Below, one piece after another: positions 58,262 to 64,000 of a stretch of 64,000 nt of DNA. Position 1 is the first letter of the stretch; each line of letters starts with the position of its first letter. The position numbers were made by a program, and so were the translations under genes. The notes under the pieces were generated by a model. That model saw only the letters and a list, made by a program, of their open reading frames with translations. It searched no databases and was not told the origin of the DNA. Source of the DNA: Micromonospora rifamycinica (GTDB lineage Bacteria; Actinomycetota; Actinomycetes; Mycobacteriales; Micromonosporaceae); NCBI RefSeq assembly GCF_900090265.1, contig NZ_LT607752.1, positions 4,650,001-4,714,000 of the forward strand, given 5' to 3'.

Positions 58262-59758
58262 TCAGGCCCGTGTTCGGGTCAGGTAAGGATCGGCGGGTAG
58301 CCGGACGGTGAACGCCGCCCCGCCCTCGGCGGCGTGCCCGGCGACGATCTGCCCGCCGAGCCGCCGGACCAGCCCGGCGGCCAGCGCCAGCCCCACCCCG
58401 CTGCCCACCTTCCGTACCCCCTGGTACCGCTGGTGCAGCGCGCCCCGCTCGAAGGCCACCGCCAGGTCGTCGTCGGTGAGGCCGGGTCCGCCGTCGCGGA
58501 CCTCGACCAGCCCACCGGCGGCCGGGCCGGCACCGGCCGACCGGACCGCGAGCACCACCGGCGCCCCCGGGGGTACGACCCGCAGCGCGTTCTCCAGCAG
58601 CCCGTCCACCACCTGCCGGATCCGTCCCGGATCGGTGTACGCGGGCACCGCCGTGCCCGGCGTCTCCAGCCGGAACGGCACCCCGAGCGCCGCGCACCGC
58701 TCCGACCAGGTCCGCTCGGCGTCGGCGGCCAACCGGGTGAGGTCCACCGGCACCGGTTCCAGCGGAAAGTCCACCGCCTCCAGCCGGGCCAGCGCCAACA
58801 GGTCGGCGACCAGCCGGTCCAGGTGCCGGGCCTCGGTGAGCATGGTCCGGCCGGTGGCTCGGGTCTGGTCCGCGTCGATCACCCCGTCGGCGAGCGCCTC
58901 GGCCCACCCCCGGATCGCGGTCAACGGGGTACGCAGCTCGTGCGAGACGGAGAGCAGGAACTCCCGCTGCCGGCCCTCGCTGGTGGCCAGCGCGGCGGCC
59001 AGCCCGTTCAGCGCGTACGCCAGGTCGGCGACCTCGTCGGGGGGCTCGACGGGCACCCGGACCGCCCGGTCACCGGCGCGCAGCCGGGCGGCGGCGGTGG
59101 CGGCGTGCCGGATCGGCCGGGCCAGCCGGCGGGCGAGCAGCAGCCCGGCCACCACCCCGGCGGTGAGCCCGGCGAGCAGCGGCAGCCAGAGGGTGCGCAG
59201 CACCTGCCGCCACGGACCCTGCGGGGTGGCCCGGGTCAGCACCACGCCTTCCCCGCCGGGCAGCGCCCGCCCCTCGACCAGGGTCCGCTGGCCGTTGACC
59301 AGCCGTCGGCCGGACACGTCCCGGCCGGCGGAGATCCGGTTCACCACCTGCCGGGGCAGACCGGGGCGGTCGGCCAGCCCGCCCTGGACGACGTACACCT
59401 CGATCTGTTGTTCGCGGAGCTGGCGGATCAGCCGGTCGCCGGCCGCGTCGCGCTGCCGGCTGGGGCGTACCCGGAGCACGTCGGCGGCGAGGCGGGCCTG
59501 CGCGGCCAGCGCGGCCTGGTCACGGCGCTCCACCCCGCGTACCGCCAGGGGGACGGCGACCAGCGCGGTGACCAGCACCGACACCAGCGCCACCGCGCAG
59601 GTGACCAGGACCGCGCGGGCGGTGAGCGTGTGGGTGATCCGGCGGCGGGGCCGCCCGGCGGCCGGTCGGGCGGTGGCCGGTCCGGCGGTGGTGGCCGGCG
59701 GCGTGCCGGGTGGGGGCGGCGCGGTGACGGGTGGGCGCGCGGCGGCGGGGTCAGCCAT
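58262..59758 (-). CDS. Sensor histidine kinase
   Basis: A 498-aa membrane kinase. A Pro/Ala-rich cytoplasmic N-terminus (1-40) precedes a helix at 47-73. An extracytoplasmic sensor domain of about 115 residues follows, then a second helix at 188-209, HAMP (210-262), HisKA with His273 in LLSVSHELRTPLTAI, and an ATPase domain ending GVGLALAAGLVRRLGG. Its ATG overlaps the response-regulator stop by eight bases, and the 3' end overlaps one copy of the 21-bp element. Signals detected outside the membrane are unknown. The neighbouring lipoprotein may be a target. Confidence 0.94.
   Translation of the reverse strand: MADPAAARPPVTAPPPPGTPPATTAGPATARPAAGRPRRRITHTLTARAVLVTCAVALVSVLVTALVAVPLAVRGVERRDQAALAAQARLAADVLRVRPSRQRDAAGDRLIRQLREQQIEVYVVQGGLADRPGLPRQVVNRISAGRDVSGRRLVNGQRTLVEGRALPGGEGVVLTRATPQGPWRQVLRTLWLPLLAGLTAGVVAGLLLARRLARPIRHAATAAARLRAGDRAVRVPVEPPDEVADLAYALNGLAAALATSEGRQREFLLSVSHELRTPLTAIRGWAEALADGVIDADQTRATGRTMLTEARHLDRLVADLLALARLEAVDFPLEPVPVDLTRLAADAERTWSERCAALGVPFRLETPGTAVPAYTDPGRIRQVVDGLLENALRVVPPGAPVVLAVRSAGAGPAAGGLVEVRDGGPGLTDDDLAVAFERGALHQRYQGVRKVGSGVGLALAAGLVRRLGGQIVAGHAAEGGAAFTVRLPADPYLTRTRA
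58270..58290 (-). promoter_or_regulatory. 21-bp element upstream of lipoprotein gene (copy 1)
   Basis: Contains TGTTCGGGTCAGGTAAGGAT, identical to the element at 60490-60510. It lies 64 bp upstream of the lipoprotein start, inside the last codons of the histidine-kinase gene. A likely binding site for the response regulator encoded by the same locus. Confidence 0.7.
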
Positions 59759-60446
59759 CGGCGGCGTATCCGACGCCCCGGTGGGTCCGGATCACGCTGG
59801 CCGGGCCGAGTTTGGCCCGCACCTGGGCGACGTGCACGTCCACGGTACGGGTGCCGGCGTGCGCCGCGTACCCCCAGACCGCCGCCAGCAGCTCCTCCCG
59901 GGTGAAGACCCGGCCGGGGCGGGCCATCAGGTGCGCGAGCAGGTCGAATTCGGTGGAGGTGAGCTGGACGGCGGCCCCGTCCGCGAGCACCGTACGGCGG
60001 GCCGGGTCGAGGGTGACCGGGCCGACCGAGCGCGGCCGGTCCACCCCCTGTGGGATCCCGGCGGTACGCCGCAGCACCGCCCGGACCCGGGCGACCAGCT
60101 CCCGGGGGCTGAACGGCTTGGTGACGTAGTCGTCAGCACCCAGCTCCAGGCCGACGATCCGGTCGACCTCGTCGTCGCGGGCGGTGAGGAAGATGACCGG
60201 GGTCCAGTCGCCGGCCTCGCGCAGCCGGCGGCAGAGTTCGGTGCCGGCCAGACCCGGCAGGCTGATGTCGAGGACACAGGCCACCGGGCGCAGCCGGCGG
60301 GCGGCGGCCAACCCGGCCGTGCCGTCCCGTTCCAGGTGTACGCCGAACCCGTCCCGGCTCAGGTAGAGCCGGACCAGGTCGGCGATGGCCGGTTCGTCCT
60401 CCACCACGAGGACGAGCCCGCGCGGCACGGCGGCGTCGACGGTCAC
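59751..60446 (-). CDS. OmpR/PhoB-family response regulator
   Basis: A 231-aa regulator with an N-terminal receiver (VVEDEPAIADLVRLYLS, phosphoacceptor Asp60 in ACVLDISLPGLAGTE, Lys in YVTKPFSP) and a C-terminal winged helix (TSTEFDLLAHLMARPG, EELLAAVWGY, TRTVDVHVAQVRAKLG, THRGVGYAADG). It partners the histidine kinase that overlaps its stop. The GTG 60446 is chosen from sequence comparison; no clear ribosome site is visible. A copy of the 21-bp element lies 43 bp upstream, pointing to autoregulation. Confidence 0.94.
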   Translation of the reverse strand: MTVDAAVPRGLVLVVEDEPAIADLVRLYLSRDGFGVHLERDGTAGLAAARRLRPVACVLDISLPGLAGTELCRRLREAGDWTPVIFLTARDDEVDRIVGLELGADDYVTKPFSPRELVARVRAVLRRTAGIPQGVDRPRSVGPVTLDPARRTVLADGAAVQLTSTEFDLLAHLMARPGRVFTREELLAAVWGYAAHAGTRTVDVHVAQVRAKLGPASVIRTHRGVGYAADG

Positions 60447-60489
60447 CGGCCCATGATGACCGACCCGGAACCGACTGAAACGTCCGCCG

Positions 60490-60510
60490 GTGTTCGGGTC
60501 AGGTAAGGAT
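60490..60510 (-). promoter_or_regulatory. 21-bp element upstream of response-regulator gene (copy 2)
   Basis: Identical over 21 bases to the element at 58270-58290 and 43 bp upstream of the response-regulator start. The two copies sit at comparable distances before the two transcription units of this locus, as expected for an autoregulated two-component system and its target. Confidence 0.7.
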
Positions 60511-60514
60511 GCGG

Positions 60515-61027
60515 TCAGCGGGCCGGCAGCGGGCGCAGCAGCGGGGCCGGCCCGGTGGCCGGGGTGTCGCCGATGGTGGCGACGACCCGCTCCTCGGGCC
60601 TGCGCAGCCGGGTCCGGAAGGCGTGGTGCAGCAGCGTGTCGAGCTGCCACACCTGCTTCGGGTGCTGGGTGCGGATGACGAACCGCTCGCGTGCGCCGTC
60701 GATCGCGGTGGCGGCCAGCTCGACGGCCTGCGCCCGGGGGTCGGGGCTCCAGGTGACGTTGCTCAGCTCGCGCAGCTCGGTGTTCAGGTGCAGGCGCAGC
60801 CGGTGCAGCACCCGGGTCTGCTGGGTGACCACCAGCCGGCGGTGGGTGAGCAGGAGGAGGTACTCGCCGTCGACCGGCCGGTCGGGGCGGGCGCACCGGG
60901 CGACCAGGACGGTGGCGTCACCCGAGCCGACGCACTGGCGGAACACCGGCATGTGTCGACTCACCGTCTGGACGGCCAGCCCGGTGTCGGCGGCGGCCGG
61001 GAGGAAGGTGCGCGAGAAGACGTCCAT
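60515..61027 (-). CDS. Unknown 170-aa protein
   Basis: A soluble 170-aa protein of no family I can name. It begins MDVFSRTFLPAAADTGLAVQ. The central part (GDATVLVARCARP, GEYLLLLTHRRLVVTQQTRVL, RLRLHLNTELRELSNVTWSP, RERFVIRTQHPKQVW) alternates strands in a pattern reminiscent of PH-like domains, with an amphipathic C-terminal helix (LDTLLHHAFRTRLRR). No catalytic motif, signal peptide or membrane helix. Codon composition is typical of the genome, so I take it as a true gene. It runs in the same direction as, and just upstream of, the two-component operon. Confidence 0.75.
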   Translation of the reverse strand: MDVFSRTFLPAAADTGLAVQTVSRHMPVFRQCVGSGDATVLVARCARPDRPVDGEYLLLLTHRRLVVTQQTRVLHRLRLHLNTELRELSNVTWSPDPRAQAVELAATAIDGARERFVIRTQHPKQVWQLDTLLHHAFRTRLRRPEERVVATIGDTPATGPAPLLRPLPAR

Positions 61028-61137
61028 ACCCCGCCAACGAGCCGTGACCAGGGGTGATATGGGTCACTGTCGACTTTTGGATGTTCCACTCCTCCGGGTC
61101 GCACCAGCGGTGTGTCGTCCCGGCGGGTCGGGTGGGG

Positions 61138-61200
61138 AGCAGGGGTGGCGGCGGGCAGGGGTGGCGGCGGGCAGGGGTGGGGGCGGGCAGGGTCGGTGGC
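61138..61200. repeat. G-rich 16-bp tandem repeat
   Basis: About three copies of GGCAGGGGTGGCGGCG, the last one diverged, next to the stop of the APH-like gene. G-rich on the plus strand, so quadruplex formation is conceivable. Confidence 0.7.
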
Positions 61201-61202
61201 GG

Positions 61203-62246
61203 TCAGACGGGCATCGGCGCGAAGAGTTCGCCGAGCCAGCCCGGCACCGCGCTGACGTACTCGGCGCGGCTCGGATCGGTGGTGTCCAGTGCCCGCCGCC
61301 AGGACAGCGCGCGGCTCACCGTGGTCACCCGCACCGCCAGGCCGGCGATCTCCCGCAGGGCCGCCCGGTCGTGCCGGTCGGTCCACGGCTCCAGGTAGGC
61401 GTCGCGTAGCCGGAGCAGCACCGGATCGCCCTCGGCCAGCGCGAAGGTGTGCGCCACCGAGCGCAGCGTGACCAGCAGCGTGCCGAACGGGTGGGCCACC
61501 GAGGCGTCGCCCCAGTCGAAGAAGCGGTAGCCGTCGGCCGCGCCGAACACGTTCCCGTCGTGCAGGTCGTCGTGCTGCACGCTGGCCGGGATGCCGCTGT
61601 CGGCGAGCCGCCGGCAGTCCTCGGCGAAGCGCGGCAGGTACGCCCGCAGCCGGTCGTGGGTCGCCGCGTCCATCGCGTCCCCGGCGTCCTGCCCGTCCCC
61701 GGCGTCCTGCCCGTCCCCGGCGGGTGGGCCGTCCCCGGGGTCGAGGAGCAGGGCGGCCCGGTCGTCGAGCAGGTCGGCGAGCAGGCCCGGCAGCGCCGCC
61801 GGCCGGTGGTCGGGCACCCCGAGCGCGACGAGTGCGTCCGCCCCCGGGGCCACCGCCCGTTGGAGGCCGGCGTACGTGGCCAGCACGTCGACCCAGCGGG
61901 CGGGGTCGGGCTCGGCCAGCTCCCGCAGGGACGGGCCACCGTCGGGCAGCAGCGACCAGCCCCGCCGGGTGTCCACGGCCACCGGGTCGAGCACCCGGCC
62001 GGGAGCCCGCCGGGCCAGCTCGGCCAGGAGCACCGTCTCGTACGCCGTGCCGGGGTTGTTCGCCTTGAACCAGTACGGCCCGGCGTCGGTGGGCACCCGC
62101 CACACCAGCGACCAGGGGCGCAGTCGGGGCTCGACCGGGCCGGTGACCCGCCGGCCGCGCCGGCCGAGCTGCCCGGTCACCCAGTCGAGCGCGGCGGACC
62201 GCCACTGCGGATCCGCCCAGCCGGTGGCCTCGGAGGTGGTCGTCAC
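61203..62246 (-). CDS. Aminoglycoside-phosphotransferase-like kinase
   Basis: A 347-aa APH-fold protein. The catalytic loop SVQHDDLHDGNVF contains the catalytic Asp and metal-binding Asn, and YRFFDWGDASVAHPFG carries the DFG-like Asp. An N-lobe lysine is likely in GPYWFKANNPGTAYE, with ETVLLAELARRAPG as the helix. Members phosphorylate drugs, choline, homoserine or other small molecules; the identity here is open. A short DGQDAG repeat (about 186-197) suggests a flexible insert coded by an 18-bp duplication. It is convergent with nothing close; the thiolase gene lies upstream on the same strand. Confidence 0.9.
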   Translation of the reverse strand: MTTTSEATGWADPQWRSAALDWVTGQLGRRGRRVTGPVEPRLRPWSLVWRVPTDAGPYWFKANNPGTAYETVLLAELARRAPGRVLDPVAVDTRRGWSLLPDGGPSLRELAEPDPARWVDVLATYAGLQRAVAPGADALVALGVPDHRPAALPGLLADLLDDRAALLLDPGDGPPAGDGQDAGDGQDAGDAMDAATHDRLRAYLPRFAEDCRRLADSGIPASVQHDDLHDGNVFGAADGYRFFDWGDASVAHPFGTLLVTLRSVAHTFALAEGDPVLLRLRDAYLEPWTDRHDRAALREIAGLAVRVTTVSRALSWRRALDTTDPSRAEYVSAVPGWLGELFAPMPV

Positions 62247-62327
62247 GCAGCGGAGGGTAGATCATCCGCCTGGCCGGGCACCCGCCATTTTCCACCCGCC
62301 CCGGCCGACCCGTTCGTCGCCGGGCGG

Positions 62328-63500
62328 CTAGACCAGCTCCAGGATGGTGGCGTTGGCCATGCCGCCGCCCTCGCACATGGTCTGCAGGCCGTACCGGATG
62401 TCGTTGTCCCGCATGTGCTGGAGCATCGTCGTCATGATCCGGACGCCGGACGCGCCGAGCGGGTGGCCGAGCGCGATCGCGCCGCCGCGCGGGTTGAGGC
62501 GTTCCGGGTCGGCCTCGGTCTCGGCCAGCCAGGCCAGCGGCACCGGGGCGAACGCCTCGTTCACCTCGTACACGCCGATCTCCTCGATGCCCAGGCCGGC
62601 GCGGCGCAGCGCCTTCGCGGTGGCCGGGATGGGGGCGGTGAGCATGGTGACCGGGTCGTCGGCGGCGACCACGGCGGTGTGCACCCGGGCGAGCGGGCGC
62701 AGGCCGTGCCGCCCGGCCCACTCCGCGGTGGTCACCGCGAGCGCGGCGGCTCCGTCGGAGATCTGCGACGCGGAGCCGGCGGTGACGACCCCGTCCTTTC
62801 GGAACGGGGTCTTCAGCTCGCCCAGCTTCGCCAGCGAGGTGTCCCGCCGGATGCCCTCGTCGGCGGTGACCGTGCCGCCGTCGGGCAGCGGCACCGGGGC
62901 CAGCTCGGGGTCGAACGCCCCGGCGTCCTGCGCGGCGGCGGCCTTCTCGTGGCTGGCCAGCGCGAACTCGTCGAGCTGGGCGCGGGACAGGCGCCAGCGG
63001 GCGGCGATCAGCTCGGCGCCGACCCCCTGGTTGAACGGGAGCGGCTGGTCGTCGGCGAAGCCCTCGACGCCCCGGTAGCGCTCGCGGAGCTGCGCGCTGA
63101 ACGGTGTGCCGTCGCTGACGCTGGCGCCCATCGGCACCCGGGTCATCGACTCGACACCACCGGCCACCACCAGGTCGGCCTGGCCGGACAGGACGGTCGC
63201 GGCGGCGAAGTGCAGAGCCTGCTGGCTGGAGCCGCACTGCCGGTCGAGGGTGGTGCCGGGCACCGTCTCGGGCCAGCCGGCGGCGAGCACCCCGTTGCGG
63301 GCGACGTTCCAGGACTGCTCGCCGACCTGGGACACGCAACCCCAGATCACGTCGTCGACCTGGCCGGGGTCGATGCCGGTGCGGTCGGCGAGGGCGCGCA
63401 GCACGTGTGCCGACAGGTCGACCGGGTGGATGCCGGCGAGGCCGCCCTTGCGCCGCCCGACCGGGGTGCGTACCGCACCGACTATGACTGCGTCACTCAT
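62328..63500 (-). CDS. Acetyl-CoA acetyltransferase (thiolase)
   Basis: A 390-aa thiolase. The active-site Cys is in TLDRQCGSSQQALHFAA, the His in GAIALGHPLGASGVR, and the second Cys in TMCEGGGMANATILELV, so all three catalytic positions are intact. The enzyme condenses or cleaves acyl-CoA units, in fatty-acid degradation or polyhydroxyalkanoate and isoprenoid precursor synthesis. The start MSDAVIVGAVRTPVGRRKGG is standard. It stands alone, without visible beta-oxidation partners, and is divergent from the partial bPH-domain gene. Confidence 0.95.
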   Translation of the reverse strand: MSDAVIVGAVRTPVGRRKGGLAGIHPVDLSAHVLRALADRTGIDPGQVDDVIWGCVSQVGEQSWNVARNGVLAAGWPETVPGTTLDRQCGSSQQALHFAAATVLSGQADLVVAGGVESMTRVPMGASVSDGTPFSAQLRERYRGVEGFADDQPLPFNQGVGAELIAARWRLSRAQLDEFALASHEKAAAAQDAGAFDPELAPVPLPDGGTVTADEGIRRDTSLAKLGELKTPFRKDGVVTAGSASQISDGAAALAVTTAEWAGRHGLRPLARVHTAVVAADDPVTMLTAPIPATAKALRRAGLGIEEIGVYEVNEAFAPVPLAWLAETEADPERLNPRGGAIALGHPLGASGVRIMTTMLQHMRDNDIRYGLQTMCEGGGMANATILELV

Positions 63501-63638
63501 GGCTACTCTCCGGTAACGTCGGCTGGCTCGATACTACCGGGGCCCGGCCCCACCCCGTGCCCCCGGCCGGGTCGTCACGCCGTGGGCCGTCCAGGCCGGT
63601 CGGCGGGGTGGTGCGGGCGCGGCTGGCATGCTGGGGTG

Positions 63639-64000
63639 GTGCATCCACCATCGTCTCCGGCCCGTCAGTGGCGGGTGTCCCCGGCGCTCCCGGCGACGAA
63701 ACTGGCCGCCGCCCTCGGTCTGCTCGCCCTCGGGCTGCTGCTCGCCGCCGGTGACCCGGTCCAGTGGGTGCTGGCCCTCGCCGCCGCGGTGGGCCTGGTC
63801 GGCTGGGCGGCACGCGACCTGCTCGCCCCGGTCCGGCTCGCGGTCGACGCCGACGGGATCACCGTCGTCCGGGGGTACGCCGGGCGGCGGCACCTGCCGT
63901 GGGACGTGGTGGAGGCGATCACCGTGGACCGGCGGACCCGGTTCGGGCTGTCCGGAGAGACGTTGGAGATCGACGCGGGGGAGACCCTGCACCTGCTCGG
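63639..64000 (+). CDS. bPH-domain membrane protein, 3' truncated
   Basis: Open to the right edge; 120 residues visible from GTG 63639. Two helices (KLAAALGLLALGLLLAAGD and VLALAAAVGLVGWAARDL) are followed by a domain VRLAVDADGITVVRGYAGRR, then LPWDVVEAITVDRRTRFGLS, the pattern of the bacterial PH_6 family. Such small membrane-anchored PH proteins are common in actinobacteria, often near cell-wall genes, with no assigned role. The GTG choice is approximate because no strong ribosome site is present. Confidence 0.82.
   Translation, partial: MHPPSSPARQWRVSPALPATKLAAALGLLALGLLLAAGDPVQWVLALAAAVGLVGWAARDLLAPVRLAVDADGITVVRGYAGRRHLPWDVVEAITVDRRTRFGLSGETLEIDAGETLHLL

Overview
The window is high-GC actinobacterial chromosome, most likely from Micromonosporaceae (Micromonospora or a close relative). 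Supporting signs are the strongly GC-biased third codon positions, frequent GTG starts with GGAGG-type ribosome sites, an AfsR/SARP regulator, a Spo0M protein, a tandem-MerR (TioE-like) regulator, Tat-exported enzymes, an actinomycete-type cellulase (GH5 plus Pro/Thr linker plus CBM2) and many two-component and ECF regulators. I see no integrase, transposase, phage gene, CRISPR array or rRNA. Assignments rest on motif reading, not database searches.

Layout. 1-6373: a secreted Ig-like protein, then a minus-strand block (unknown 157-aa protein, ECF sigma factor, Tat-type S8 protease) facing a TPR-CHAT caspase-like protein. 6518-9174: a translationally coupled methyltransferase and c-di-GMP phosphodiesterase with a degenerate GGDEF domain. 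9593-18129: a sortase-type IPT/TIG wall protein, the cellulase, a two-component system, a VanZ-like protein and a serine-hydrolase homologue with degenerate active-site motifs. 18399-25570: an alpha/beta hydrolase; a methyltransferase/TetR pair around a perfect 24-bp palindrome; a three-repeat secreted protein; a 1054-aa AfsR/SARP regulator; a small P-loop kinase. 25630-31541: an erythromycin-esterase/DUF6194 fusion, a TioE-like regulator and a MacB/FtsX-type ABC exporter. 31942-33372: Spo0M and a 73-aa protein.

33926-38937: a two-gene operon that together resembles one VioB/RebD/StaD-type indolepyruvate-imine dimerising enzyme split into two proteins, then a stand-alone HflX N-domain, a HAD protein and a small membrane protein. 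39295-39493: tRNA-Arg and tRNA-Ser. 39674-49042: an EcsC-like protein, a CPBP protease, a globin-reductase, an HTH/peptide-deformylase fusion, a FhuF-type ferric reductase behind a DtxR/IdeR-like box, a GT-C-type membrane protein and a methyltransferase. 49094-54310: a PEBP protein, an NTF2-like protein, a large palindromic repeat, tRNA-Ser(TGA), a quinone oxidoreductase, SoxR and a split transketolase. 54453-64000: two glycosyltransferases, a lipoprotein, a two-component system sharing a 21-bp upstream element with that lipoprotein, an unknown protein, an APH-like kinase, a thiolase and the start of a bPH-domain membrane protein.

The strongest candidates for undescribed biology are the split VioB-like pair (33926-37200), the sigma/S8/CHAT module (1160-6373), the HTH-deformylase fusion (43502-45004), the esterase-DUF6194/TioE locus (25630-27989) and the SoxR/transketolase locus (52119-54310).
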